Source: Deltaproteobacteria bacterium
Lineage (GTDB): Bacteria > Myxococcota > JADLHZ01
Direction: 5' to 3'
Assembly: GCA_020848545.1 (NCBI GenBank)
Contig: JADLHZ010000009.1
Span: 84,676 to 148,675, forward strand
Length of the DNA: 64,000 nucleotides
The translations under genes were made by a program, and so were the position numbers. Numbering within the stretch: position 1 is the stretch's first letter; each line of letters starts with the position of its first letter. Under the pieces are notes generated by a model. The model saw only the letters and a list, made by a program, of their open reading frames with translations. It was not told where the DNA came from and did not search any database. Positions 33,150 to 41,984 of this stretch are shown piece after piece.

Positions 33150-33424
33150 GCGCCCTCCTCAAGCTCTGGGACCGGGGTATCTGGCCGAGACCGACGGATT
33201 TATCAAGGAAAACGCTCGCCGCCCGCGAAAAGGAACCCGGTCCCTTTTCGCGAAAAGGGACCGGGGAGCGGGACCGGGGAGGAATTCGGAGGAATTCGGG
33301 GCGGGACATTGGTGGCGCGGTTTTCGTGGCGGGGGCTGGCGGCAAATGGCTGTCGCTACGATCGGGTCGGGGTTTCGGGCCGCAAATCGTCGAACGCCGC
33401 CGATCCGTACGAGGGTCGCGCACA
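33150..33424. other. Intergenic region with palindromes
   Basis: No gene is visible in the divergent gap between the flavoprotein and the VWA lipoprotein. It contains a 30-bp perfect palindrome (listed separately), a GGACCGGGGAGCGGGACCGGGG duplication split across 33258-33279, and a tandem GGAATTC-containing decamer (33280-33299). The right end leads into a sigma-54 promoter. Confidence 0.6.
33224..33265. repeat. Perfect 30-bp palindrome with an overlapping alternative hairpin
   Basis: CCCGGTCCCTTTTCG at 33236-33250 is followed directly by its exact reverse complement at 33251-33265. An alternative hairpin pairs CGCGAAAAGG (33224-33233) with CCTTTTCGCG (33243-33252). The GGTCCC/GGGACC and AAAAGG elements recall the palindromes at 18548 and 18594, so these may be members of one dispersed repeat class. 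Confidence 0.75.
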
Positions 33425-33441
33425 TTGGCACACGCGTTGCT
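33425..33441 (+). promoter_or_regulatory. Sigma-54 (-24/-12) promoter before the VWA lipoprotein
   Basis: TTGGCACACGCGTTGCT carries TTGGCAC at -24 and a perfect TTGCT at -12, with GG (33427-33428) and GC (33439-33440) 10 bp apart. Only the two positions between the blocks (consensus G, r) differ. Transcription would begin near 33452, leaving a ~77-nt leader before ATG 33529. Confidence 0.65.
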
Positions 33442-33528
33442 CATGCAGGCGACGTCAGCAGCACCGATGAATGCGGCGAACCCTGAGCGAACGCCACCGA
33501 TAACGTCGAACGCGGAGAGTCCGGCACC

Positions 33529-34875
33529 ATGAGATACCTTAGCCTCGTCCCAGCCCTGTTCCTCGTTGCTTGCGCCATGGCCGCGCCGGAACGCACGCAA
33601 TCGAAGTCGCTCCCGGCCTCGACCGACGCGGAAGACTCCACTGGCGCGCCAGGTAGCGCCGGATCCGCCGCCCCGGTCGAAGGCGCGCCCCCGGTCGGCC
33701 TCAAAGACGCCGCCACCTCCGCCGATCCCGCCGCGCCCGGCGAAGGCCCCGCGCCGAGCACGAGCGCGCCGCAGTCCGGCCTGCTCACCGCCGGCACCTG
33801 GGACGACAACCTGAACTTCATGTTCTTCCGCGATTACCTCGCGCTCCGCACGACCACCGGCATCCTGCCGATCGATCGCAACGACGCGATCCTCGTCGAG
33901 GTGAAAGACGCCGCCGGAAAAGCGCTCCCAGGCGCCACGGTGAAGCTCCTCGCCGGCCAAGACCTGAAGCTCGAAACGCAGACCGGCGGCGAAGGTCGCA
34001 CGCTCTTGTTCCCGACGTGGGACGGCGCCACGAGCAACGTCAGCGTCGAAGCCAGCTTCAACGGCAAGACCGCGACGAAGACGATCGCCAGCATCGACTA
34101 TCTGAAGGCAGACAAGAAGGTGACGCTCACGCTGCAAGACACGACCGCGGCCGCCGTCACCACGCTCGACCTCGCATTCCTCATCGACACGACGGGCAGC
34201 ATGGGCGACGAGCTCACCTATCTGAAGGCCGAAGTCGACGACATCGCCGCGCGCGTCGCCGCTGCTTACCCGAACGTCAGCATCCGCTACGCGCTCGTCC
34301 TCTACAAAGACACAGGGGACTCGTACACGAAGCGCGTCTTCGACTTCTCGCCGAGCCTCGACGAATTGAAGTCGCGGATCGCCGCGCAGTCGGCCGGGGG
34401 CGGCGGCGATTGGCCGGAAGCGGTGGATCAAGGCCTCGATGCGCTGACCAGCCTCACCTGGCAATCGACTGCGCGCGTCGCTTTTTGGACCGCAGACGCG
34501 CCGTACCACTTCGGCGTGCAACCCGAGATCGTCGCGACACTACAAAAGGCGCGCAAGCAGGCGGTCCACATCTATCCCATCGCGGCGAGCGGCGTGGATG
34601 ATCTCGCCGAAGCGATGCTGCGCGACGCGGCGCAAGTCACCGGCGGCCGCTACCTCTTTCTCACCGACGATTCGGGCGTCGGCAACGCACACCAAGAGCC
34701 GCACATCCCCTGCTACTACGTGACCCGCTTGGACCAAGCGATGGAGCGCATGATCCGCATCGAGCTGAGCGGCACCTACGAGGAGCCGGCCGCCGCGCAG
34801 ATCCTCCGCACCGGCGGCAACATGGCCGCGGGGCAGTGCACGCTGCAGAGCGGCACCGTCGTCGCCGCCTATTGA
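33529..34875 (+). CDS. VWA-domain lipoprotein
   Basis: 448 residues. The signal peptide ends in the lipobox FLVAC (C15). A ~70-residue Ala/Pro/Ser linker follows, then a small beta domain (about 105-205, VEVKDAAGKALPGATVKLLA, like a carboxypeptidase-regulatory/Ig fold). The von Willebrand factor A domain begins at LDLAFLIDTTGSMGDELTYL, with D220-x-T-G-S224 close to the DxSxS metal site. Further VWA elements are VSIRYALVLYKDTGDSY, GGGGDWPEAVDQGLDAL and VAFWTADAPYHF. VWA lipoproteins usually mediate protein contacts at the outer membrane. Expression is probably sigma-54 dependent. Confidence 0.88.
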   Translation: MRYLSLVPALFLVACAMAAPERTQSKSLPASTDAEDSTGAPGSAGSAAPVEGAPPVGLKDAATSADPAAPGEGPAPSTSAPQSGLLTAGTWDDNLNFMFFRDYLALRTTTGILPIDRNDAILVEVKDAAGKALPGATVKLLAGQDLKLETQTGGEGRTLLFPTWDGATSNVSVEASFNGKTATKTIASIDYLKADKKVTLTLQDTTAAAVTTLDLAFLIDTTGSMGDELTYLKAEVDDIAARVAAAYPNVSIRYALVLYKDTGDSYTKRVFDFSPSLDELKSRIAAQSAGGGGDWPEAVDQGLDALTSLTWQSTARVAFWTADAPYHFGVQPEIVATLQKARKQAVHIYPIAASGVDDLAEAMLRDAAQVTGGRYLFLTDDSGVGNAHQEPHIPCYYVTRLDQAMERMIRIELSGTYEEPAAAQILRTGGNMAAGQCTLQSGTVVAAY

Positions 34876-34948
34876 CCGCGTCGCCGCCGACCGATTGAGC
34901 GACCACCGCTTCCGATGACCGACGCGGCGTGTTAGCGTCGCCCTCCCT

Positions 34949-37825
34949 ATGAGCAGCGAAAAAGGCCCGGAGAAGGGCCCCCAAACCAACGCAGACTACA
35001 AGGCGACCATCCGGCTGCCGCAGACCGACTTTCCGTTCAAGGCCGACTTGCACGTGCGCGAGCCGCAACAGCTCGAGCGTTGGAAAGAGAAGCAGATCTA
35101 CGCGGCGATTCAGAAGAAGAACGAGAAGCGCCCGGAGTTTCGTTTCCACGACGGCCCACCCTACGCGAACGGCGCCATTCACCACGGGCATATGCTCAAC
35201 AAGACGCTGAAGGACATCACGGTGAAGTACCGCTCGATGTCCGGCTGGCGCTGCGACTACATCCCCGGCTGGGACACGCACGGCCTGCCGATCGAGCACC
35301 AAGTCGACAAAGAGCTCGGCGAGAAGAAGCACACGCTGACCGCGGTGCAAAAACGCCAAGCGTGCGAAGCCTATGCGAAGAAGTGGATCGCGATTCAGAA
35401 GGACGGCTTCATTCGCCTCGGCGTCTTCGGCGACTGGGAGCACCCGTACCTCACGCTGAACAAAGACTACGAAGCGGCGATCATCCGCACGCTCGCGAAG
35501 TTCGTCGACAAGGGCCAGGTCGTGCGCGGGCTGAAGCCGGTGCACTGGAGCTGGGCCGCCGAGACGGCGCTCGCCGAAGCCGAGGTCGAGTACGAGAACG
35601 TCACGTCGCCGTCGATCTTCGTGAAGTATCCGGTCCGCGACGGACTCCCAAAAGCGCTCGCCGATTTCCGCGGCAGCGACGACGCCTTCACCGTCATCTG
35701 GACGACGACGCCCTGGACGCTTCCGGCCTCGCTCGCGGTCAGCGTGCTGCCCGAGGCCGACTACGTGCTCGCGCGTGTGAAGAATCGCCAAGGCAAGCAA
35801 GAGTGCGTGCTGCTCGCCAAAGCCCTCGCCGACGGCGTGGTGAAAACCGCGGGCGTCGAGCTGTTGGCGACCTCGCCGAGCGTGAAGGGCAGCGCGCTCG
35901 ACAAGCTCGTCAGCGAGCACCCGTGGATCGCGTTCAATGAGCGCAAGATCCCGACGCTGCTCGGCGCGCACGTGACGCTCGAGACTGGCTCGGGGCTCGT
36001 CCATACGGCGCCAGGCCATGGTCCCGACGACTTCGTCATCGGCAGCAAGCATGGCCTGCCGCCGTATGCGCCGGTCGACAGCAAGGGCTTTCTGACGCCG
36101 GACACCGGCAAGTACGCGGGCGTGCACATCTTGAAGTCGTCGCCGGGAAAGCCCTCGGCGAACGAAGTCATCGTGCAGGATCTCGAGGCCGCCGGCCGCT
36201 TGTTGAACGGCGGCGCCGACAAGCTCACGCACAGCTATCCGCACTGCTGGCGCACGCACACGCCGGCGATCTTCCGGGCGACGCCGCAATGGTTCATCAG
36301 CATGGACCACGGCGACTTGCGCAAGCGCGCGCTTGCCGAGATCGATCGCGTGAAGTGGATCCCCGCGTGGGGCCGCGACCGCATCTATAATATGATCGCC
36401 GGTCGCCCCGACTGGTGCATCAGCCGCCAGCGCGTGTGGGGCGTGCCGATCCCGGTGCTCTACTGCACGAAGTGCCACGAGCCTCTGTTGAGCGGCGACT
36501 TCATGCGCCACGTCTCGCAGATCTTCGACAAAGAGGGCGCCGACGCGTGGTGGGCCCGCGAGGTGAAAGACCTGGCGCCCGCCGGCAGCAAGTGCGCAAA
36601 GTGCGGCGGCACCGAGCTACGCAAAGAGACCGACATTCTCGACGTGTGGTTCGAGTCCGGCGTGTCGTTCGCGGGCGTCTACGAGAAGGCTCCTCCTCGC
36701 CCGAACGGCCTGCGCACGACCGATCTCTACCTCGAAGGATCAGATCAACACCGCGGCTGGTTCCACTCGTCGCTGCTCTGCTCGGTTGGCACCGAAGGCC
36801 GCGCGCCGTACGAGACCGTGTTGACCCACGGCTTCGTCGTCGACGGACAAGGCAAGAAGATCTCGAAGTCGAAGGGCAACTACGTCGACGCGCAGAAGGT
36901 GATCGATCAAAGCGGCGCCGAAATCATCCGCCTGTGGGTGGCCGCCGAGGATTATCGCGACGACATCCGCCTCTCCGACGTCATCTTGCAGCAGCTGACG
37001 GAAGCGCACCGCAAGTTCAGAAACACCCTGCGCTACATCGCCGGCAACCTCGGCGACTTCGATCCGAATACGCACGCGTCACGCACGGGCGACGCGGCAA
37101 AGAGCGAAGACTTCGATCCTTTGGATCGCTACGCGCTGCACGAGTCGGAGCAACTGTCGCGGCGCGTGCGCAAGGCCTACGAAGGCTACGAGTATCATCA
37201 GGTCGTGCACGCGCTGAACGAGCTGTGCAGCGAGATGAGCACGTTCTACCTCGACGTCTTGAAGGACCGCCTCTACATCGACAAGGCCGACGCGCCGCAA
37301 AGACGCAGCGCGCAGGCGGCGCTGTGGAACATCGCGATCGATCTCGTGCGCCTCGCCGCGCCGATCTACGTCTTCACCGCAGAAGAGGCGTACCACTTCC
37401 TGCCGAAGAAGAACGGCATGCCGAGCTCGGTGCACCTCTTCGACATGCCGGGCGATCGGCCGGGCTACGTCGCCGAGACGCTCGCCGCTGAGTACGAGAC
37501 CCTCGGCGCCGTGCGCGACGTGGCGTTGAAGGCGCTCGAAGAAGAGCGGCAAAAGAAGCTCATCGGCAAAGGCGCCGAGGCGTGGGTGACGGTGAAGGCC
37601 GACCAAAAGTCGCTCCCGGCGCTCGAGAAGTACGAAGCCGAGCTCGCCGCGTACTTCCTGGTCAGCGAAGTCACGCTCGACGCCGCGGCGCACCCGAACG
37701 TCGAAGTGAAGGTACAAAAGGCGCGCGGCCAACGCTGCGCGCGGTGCTGGTTGTATCGCCAAGAAGTGGGCTCGAGCGTCGCGCACCCGGCGCTTTGTGC
37801 ACGTTGCGAAAGTGTCGTGAAATGA
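34949..37825 (+). CDS. ileS: Isoleucyl-tRNA synthetase
   Basis: 958 residues. Charges tRNA-Ile and edits mischarged Val. The class I HIGH equivalent is PPYANGAIHHGHM (about 69-81) and the KMSKS loop is GKKISKSKGN (about 634-643). The CP1 editing domain lies at about 195-410 (VIWTTTPWTLPASLAV, HTAPGHGPDDF). SGVSFAGV and EGSDQHRGWF belong to the catalytic core. The C-terminus has a zinc site (RCARCW ... LCARC). All motifs are intact and the length is normal. Its stop overlaps the lspA start, an ileS-lspA pairing common in bacteria. Confidence 0.98.
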   Translation: MSSEKGPEKGPQTNADYKATIRLPQTDFPFKADLHVREPQQLERWKEKQIYAAIQKKNEKRPEFRFHDGPPYANGAIHHGHMLNKTLKDITVKYRSMSGWRCDYIPGWDTHGLPIEHQVDKELGEKKHTLTAVQKRQACEAYAKKWIAIQKDGFIRLGVFGDWEHPYLTLNKDYEAAIIRTLAKFVDKGQVVRGLKPVHWSWAAETALAEAEVEYENVTSPSIFVKYPVRDGLPKALADFRGSDDAFTVIWTTTPWTLPASLAVSVLPEADYVLARVKNRQGKQECVLLAKALADGVVKTAGVELLATSPSVKGSALDKLVSEHPWIAFNERKIPTLLGAHVTLETGSGLVHTAPGHGPDDFVIGSKHGLPPYAPVDSKGFLTPDTGKYAGVHILKSSPGKPSANEVIVQDLEAAGRLLNGGADKLTHSYPHCWRTHTPAIFRATPQWFISMDHGDLRKRALAEIDRVKWIPAWGRDRIYNMIAGRPDWCISRQRVWGVPIPVLYCTKCHEPLLSGDFMRHVSQIFDKEGADAWWAREVKDLAPAGSKCAKCGGTELRKETDILDVWFESGVSFAGVYEKAPPRPNGLRTTDLYLEGSDQHRGWFHSSLLCSVGTEGRAPYETVLTHGFVVDGQGKKISKSKGNYVDAQKVIDQSGAEIIRLWVAAEDYRDDIRLSDVILQQLTEAHRKFRNTLRYIAGNLGDFDPNTHASRTGDAAKSEDFDPLDRYALHESEQLSRRVRKAYEGYEYHQVVHALNELCSEMSTFYLDVLKDRLYIDKADAPQRRSAQAALWNIAIDLVRLAAPIYVFTAEEAYHFLPKKNGMPSSVHLFDMPGDRPGYVAETLAAEYETLGAVRDVALKALEEERQKKLIGKGAEAWVTVKADQKSLPALEKYEAELAAYFLVSEVTLDAAAHPNVEVKVQKARGQRCARCWLYRQEVGSSVAHPALCARCESVVK

Positions 37826-38433
37826 TGCAAGCCGCCACCATGACCCCCGAGACCTCGACCTTCAAAGATCTCCTCGTGAAGCGCGCGCCCTTCTTGGTGT
37901 CGATCGCGCTCGCGATCGTCATCGCCGACCAGTGGACGAAGTACCTGGCGGTGAAGCACCTGACGCACAGCTTCGCCGAGCAAACGGACTGGCAACGCTT
38001 CGTGTCCGGCAACCATCCGGTGCCGCGCAACGGCGTCGTCGTCGTCGACGGCATGTGGGACTTCACCTACGTCGAGAATCCGGGCGCCGCGTGGGGCCTG
38101 CTCTCGCGTGCGAACGAGAAGTTCCGGGCGCCGTTCTTCATCGTGGTCAGCATCGTCGCGTCGTTTCTGATCCTCAATTACTACGTGCGCTCGCCCGAGG
38201 CGTTGAAGATGCGGCGATGGGCGCTTGCGCTCGTCTTCGGCGGCGCCATCGGCAACTTCATCGATCGCATCCGCCTGGGTTACGTCATCGACTTCATCGA
38301 TTGGCACATGAAGGACAGCTACCACTGGCCCACCTTCAACGTGGCCGACGCCGCGATCAGCATCGGCGTCGTGCTGCTGCTCATCGAGTCCTTCGTCTAC
38401 AAAGAGAAAAAAGAGGACACCAAGAAGGCTTAG
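37822..38433 (+). CDS. lspA: Lipoprotein signal peptidase (signal peptidase II)
   Basis: 203 residues, a four-helix inner-membrane aspartyl protease that removes signal peptides from diacylglyceryl-prolipoproteins. Family boxes are present: ADQWTKYLAV, YVENPGAAWGLLS, GGAIGNFIDRIRLGYVIDFI (catalytic Asp near 148) and FNVADAAISIGV (second catalytic Asp near 175). A 20-residue insertion (about 56-75) makes it longer than E. coli LspA. The ATG overlaps the ileS stop. It is encoded close to several lipoproteins and an Lgt-like gene. Confidence 0.95.
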   Translation: MMQAATMTPETSTFKDLLVKRAPFLVSIALAIVIADQWTKYLAVKHLTHSFAEQTDWQRFVSGNHPVPRNGVVVVDGMWDFTYVENPGAAWGLLSRANEKFRAPFFIVVSIVASFLILNYYVRSPEALKMRRWALALVFGGAIGNFIDRIRLGYVIDFIDWHMKDSYHWPTFNVADAAISIGVVLLLIESFVYKEKKEDTKKA

Positions 38434-38486
38434 TCCCAGGCGCGGGCGCTGGACAGACCTGGTGGTCTAGTCCTACACTCGCTCGG

Positions 38487-39050
38487 ATGATCGCTCTCGT
38501 CCTCGCGCTCGTAGCGGGCCCGGCGTTCAGCCAAGCCAAAGTGGGCAGCGTTGGCGAGTCGTGCGTGACGAACGCCGACTGTGACGCGAGCCTCTTTTGC
38601 GATCGCTCCGCTTGCGCCGCGCCGCCCTCCGGGAGGCCGTCGATCTCGACGCCGAGCGGCAAGCCCGTGCCGCCGATGAAGGGCGCGCAAACGCAGATCG
38701 TGCCGTACGAAGAGGGCATGGAGATCCCGCCCGGCGCCTACGTGCGAACGAGGAACAAGGCCGGGCTGTGGGGCGGCGGCATCGCCTTGCTCGTCGCCAG
38801 CTGGGGATCGACGTGGGCGACGACGGCGGTCTTGTGCCAAGCCGGCTGCACTTCGTGGGCCGTGCCAGTCTCGTTCATTCCGGTCGTCGGTCCGTTCGCC
38901 GACGCCTTCATCTCGGTGCCGCCGGTCGCGGTGTTCATGATCACGATGGCGCTCATCCAAGCGGCGGGTGTCGGCATGATCATGGGCGGCGCCCTGTCGG
39001 TGACGAAGCACCTGGTGCTCACCGGCAACGGCGTGCAGGGGTCGTTCTGA
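38487..39050 (+). CDS. Exported protein with Cys-rich N-terminus and membrane helices
   Basis: 187 residues. A signal peptide ends at about residue 15 (LALVAGPAFSQA). The next ~35 residues hold CVTNADCDASLFCDRSACA, a compact disulfide-type motif seen in Cys-rich surface proteins. A Pro-rich linker follows, then hydrophobic helices (GGGIALLVASWGSTWATTAV, and PPVAVFMITMALIQAAGVGM with a glycine-rich continuation), so the C-terminal half is membrane-embedded. No family recognised. The stop overlaps the ATG of the following lipoprotein gene, indicating co-translation. Confidence 0.7.
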   Translation: MIALVLALVAGPAFSQAKVGSVGESCVTNADCDASLFCDRSACAAPPSGRPSISTPSGKPVPPMKGAQTQIVPYEEGMEIPPGAYVRTRNKAGLWGGGIALLVASWGSTWATTAVLCQAGCTSWAVPVSFIPVVGPFADAFISVPPVAVFMITMALIQAAGVGMIMGGALSVTKHLVLTGNGVQGSF

Positions 39051-40219
39051 TGCGCCGGCTCGTGCTTGCTGCGATCCTCCTCGCTGCGTGCGGCAAGGAG
39101 CGCGAGCCGTATGCGGCGCTGCCGTTGCGCGAGACGTTGCTCGCCGATCCGCGCGACGTCGCGGCGCTGCCGGTGAACGAGCGGACGCTGCTGCGCGCGC
39201 GCTTCGTCACGGCACTCGCGGACAGCGCCGCAGCGAGCGACAGGCACGAAGAAGGCGCGATCGACGCCGTGTTCGCGCACGACGAAGAACGCCGCGATCG
39301 TGACAGTGCGCTCGGCGTGGTCGCGTTGGCGCCGTCGTTCGCAGAGGACGCCGTGCGCTTCGATCCCGCGGGGTCGGGATCCGTAGCGCTCGCAGAAGAT
39401 CCGTTGGCGACGCCGGAAGTCGCTGCGCTCGAAGCCCGCGCGTTGTCTGGAGCCGCAGGCGCGCTGATCGCCGACGTCGCCGCGCGCGCGGGCGTGACGA
39501 CGATCGAACGCATGCGCCAAGTGCCGGCCGCGTACGTCGTGAGCGGCGACCGCGTGCGCGTCAACGTGGCGTGGCTCGTGGCGATGGCTGGCAACGACGC
39601 GCCGGCGGTCAGCGCACCGGTCGTGCAAAGCGGGCTGTCCGCCTCGGCGCTGACGAGCCTCTCCGAGTGCACGAGCGAGATCGTCGGCACCTGCGGCGCC
39701 TGCATGAACGACGGCTCCTGCAGCGATCCGCCGGTGCTCAGCGATTTTCCGAGCGGCCTCGCCGAGTGTGACTCCGTCCTCTCGAACAACGCCACCGCGG
39801 AGAACGTGTGCGTCACGCTCATGGTCTCGCGCAACTCTGTGGCCACGTGCATCCGCAGGAACGACGCGACGTGCATCCAGGGCGGCATCGGCACCGCGGC
39901 GCTCGGGCGTGAGATCCTGGGCCGCTCCGTCTGCCGCCGCATCTTCGACGGTTGCGCGCGCGATCCAAACTACGTGCTCCAGATCTCGTGCGACACCTGC
40001 ACGAACATGTGCGCGAACCTCTGCCGCGTGAACCTGACCGCCGGATCCTGCAGCGGCGGCCGCTGCTCTGGCCCGAGCGCGAGCTGCACGAGCTGCGGCA
40101 CGCGCATCTGCAGCGCCACGCCGGTGCGCGACGACACCATGCCGTGGTGGAGCTTCGCGTGGGGCACGGCGCCGCTCGCGTATCTCCTCGTGATCGCGCG
40201 AAGGAAGCGACCGAAGTGA
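39050..40219 (+). CDS. Cys-rich lipoprotein with C-terminal membrane segment
   Basis: 389 residues. Lipobox LLAAC (C15). The N-terminal 200 residues are Ala/Arg/Asp-rich and helical. The C-terminal third contains about 20 cysteines (CTSEIVGTCGACMNDGSC, CDTCTNMCANLC, CSGGRC...CTSCGTRIC), implying many disulfides. The end, WWSFAWGTAPLAYLLVIARR plus KRPK, looks like a sorting-type helix with a basic tail, as in myxobacterial surface proteins that are anchored or processed at the C-terminus. It is coupled to both neighbours by overlapping start/stop codons. No enzymatic motif seen. Confidence 0.7.
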   Translation: MRRLVLAAILLAACGKEREPYAALPLRETLLADPRDVAALPVNERTLLRARFVTALADSAAASDRHEEGAIDAVFAHDEERRDRDSALGVVALAPSFAEDAVRFDPAGSGSVALAEDPLATPEVAALEARALSGAAGALIADVAARAGVTTIERMRQVPAAYVVSGDRVRVNVAWLVAMAGNDAPAVSAPVVQSGLSASALTSLSECTSEIVGTCGACMNDGSCSDPPVLSDFPSGLAECDSVLSNNATAENVCVTLMVSRNSVATCIRRNDATCIQGGIGTAALGREILGRSVCRRIFDGCARDPNYVLQISCDTCTNMCANLCRVNLTAGSCSGGRCSGPSASCTSCGTRICSATPVRDDTMPWWSFAWGTAPLAYLLVIARRKRPK

Positions 40220-41016
40220 GGCCGCTCGTCGTCGACTGGCTCATCGCGCGCGGGCTCCCGGGCTGGCTCGCGCCGGACTACGTGGTGATGGGCGGCATCG
40301 CTGGCCTCGTCGCGGGCTTCGTGATCTTGCGCTACGCGAAGGAAGAAGAGCGGCCGGCGTACGCCTTGGCGCTCGCGCTCGCGTACATCGGCGCATACGC
40401 GTTCGGTACTTTGTTCGAGCTCGTGCGATCGTTACCGGCGTTCTTCGCGGGCAGCGGCGAAGTGGCGCTCGGTCGCGCGGCGTGGGGCGGCCTGCTCGGC
40501 GCCGTCTTGACCGCATGGATCGTGATCCGCGCGCAGCGCCGCGACGCGCTCGTATTCTTCGATCGCGTGAGCGTGGGCATCGGCCTCATCTTCGGCTTCG
40601 TGCGCATCGGGTGCTTTCTCGGCGGCTGCGACTTCGGGCGGCCGTCGGCGTTGCCGTGGGCGGTCGCGTTTCCGCCGGCGAGCCTCGCAGCAGAGACGCA
40701 CGTGCAGCTCGGCTGGGTGAGCTCAGGCGCCGCGAGCCTCAACGTGCATCCAACGCAGCTCTATGAAGCCGGCTTCGGATTTCTGAGCGCGGCGGTGATG
40801 GCGTTCTTGCTCGCGAACGGCGTTTGGCGCGGCCGCCTCGCCGGCGTGTGGATCGCGCTGTACGCGGTGTTTCGCTTCGGCAACGAGCTCCTGCGCGGCG
40901 ACACCGATCGCGGCGTGTACGGCGGCCTGAGCACCGCGCAGATCGTTTCGCTCATCGTCTTTTGCGTGCTCAGCGCGCTCGCGTGGCGCCCGCGGGCCAA
41001 AGAGGCGCTCGCCTGA
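40216..41016 (+). CDS. Prolipoprotein diacylglyceryl transferase-like protein (Lgt family)
   Basis: 266 residues, about seven transmembrane helices. Lgt motifs: VRIGCFLGGCDFGRPS (about 129-144, counterpart of the RxGNFxNxE region) and NVHPTQLYEAGF (about 176-187). Lgt adds diacylglyceryl from phosphatidylglycerol to lipobox Cys. The region equivalent to the conserved HGGL reads AWGGLL, so the His is replaced; this is either a divergent clade or a paralogue with another substrate. It starts at GTG overlapping the preceding stop. Being near lspA and several lipoproteins supports a role in lipoprotein maturation. Confidence 0.75.
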   Translation: MRPLVVDWLIARGLPGWLAPDYVVMGGIAGLVAGFVILRYAKEEERPAYALALALAYIGAYAFGTLFELVRSLPAFFAGSGEVALGRAAWGGLLGAVLTAWIVIRAQRRDALVFFDRVSVGIGLIFGFVRIGCFLGGCDFGRPSALPWAVAFPPASLAAETHVQLGWVSSGAASLNVHPTQLYEAGFGFLSAAVMAFLLANGVWRGRLAGVWIALYAVFRFGNELLRGDTDRGVYGGLSTAQIVSLIVFCVLSALAWRPRAKEALA

Positions 41017-41984
41017 TGCACGTCTTGCTCACGGGTGTGGCGGGCTTCATCGCGTCCGGCGTGGCCAAGCGCCTGGTCGCCGAAGGCCACACCGTCACCG
41101 GCGTCGACAACATGAACGACGCGTACGACGTGCGCCTCAAAGAGTTTCGCCTGCGGGAGGTGCGGCCGCTCATCGAGTTCATCGAAGCCGACATCTGCGA
41201 TCGCGACGCGATGGCGCGCTTGTTCTCCTCGCACCGCTTCGACGCCGTCATCAACTTGGCGGCGCGCGCGGGCGTGCGGCAGTCGGTCGAGAACCCGTGG
41301 GTCTACTTCGACACGAACGCGACGGGCACGCTGAACCTGCTCGACCTGTGCCGGCGCTTCTCGGTCAGTAAGTTCCTGCTGGCGTCGACGTCGAGCTTGT
41401 ACGGCGACGCAAAGACGCAGCCGTTCACGGAAGCGATGGCGACGGACACGCCGCTCTCGCCCTACGCGGCGTCGAAGAAGGCCGCCGAGATGATCTGCCA
41501 CACGTACCATCACCTGCACGGCATCGACGTGAGCATCGTGCGCTACTTCACCGTCTACGGCCCCGCCGGCCGGCCCGACATGAGCCTCTTTCGCTTCACG
41601 CAGTGGGTGAGCGAAGGACGGCCGGTGATCTTGTACGGCGACGGCTCGCAGTCGCGCGACTTCACCTACGTCGACGACATCGCGCGCGGCACGGTGCTCG
41701 CGGCGACGAAGCGCGTCGGTTACGAGATCATCAATCTGGGATCGGACGCGCCGTGGGTGCTGATCGACACGCTGCGCCTGATCGAAGCGCTCGCCGGTAA
41801 GAAGGCGCAGATCGAGCACCGGCCGATGCACGCGGCGGACGTGAAGGCGACGTGGGCCGACGTGACGAAGGCGAAGACGCTGCTCGGATGGAAGGCCGAA
41901 GTCGACGCGAAGACCGGCATCACGCGCCTCGTCGATTGGTACCGAGCGAATCGCGAGTGGGCGAAGGACGTCGAGACCGGCTAG
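41016..41984 (+). CDS. NAD-dependent epimerase, UDP-glucuronate 4-epimerase-like
   Basis: 322 residues, extended short-chain dehydrogenase. The Rossmann start is LLTGVAGFIASGVAKRLVAE. DNMNDAYDVRLKEFRL resembles the LNDYYDVxLKxxRL of UDP-glucuronate 4-epimerases. NLAARAGVRQSVENP, the catalytic pair Y150-x-x-x-K154 in LSPYAASKKAAE, RYFTVYGPAGRPDMSLF and the DFTYVDDIARG motif also match. It probably makes UDP-galacturonate for surface polysaccharide. The ATG overlaps the preceding stop. Its own stop is immediately followed by the stop of the convergent 2611-residue gene. Confidence 0.88.
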   Translation: MHVLLTGVAGFIASGVAKRLVAEGHTVTGVDNMNDAYDVRLKEFRLREVRPLIEFIEADICDRDAMARLFSSHRFDAVINLAARAGVRQSVENPWVYFDTNATGTLNLLDLCRRFSVSKFLLASTSSLYGDAKTQPFTEAMATDTPLSPYAASKKAAEMICHTYHHLHGIDVSIVRYFTVYGPAGRPDMSLFRFTQWVSEGRPVILYGDGSQSRDFTYVDDIARGTVLAATKRVGYEIINLGSDAPWVLIDTLRLIEALAGKKAQIEHRPMHAADVKATWADVTKAKTLLGWKAEVDAKTGITRLVDWYRANREWAKDVETG

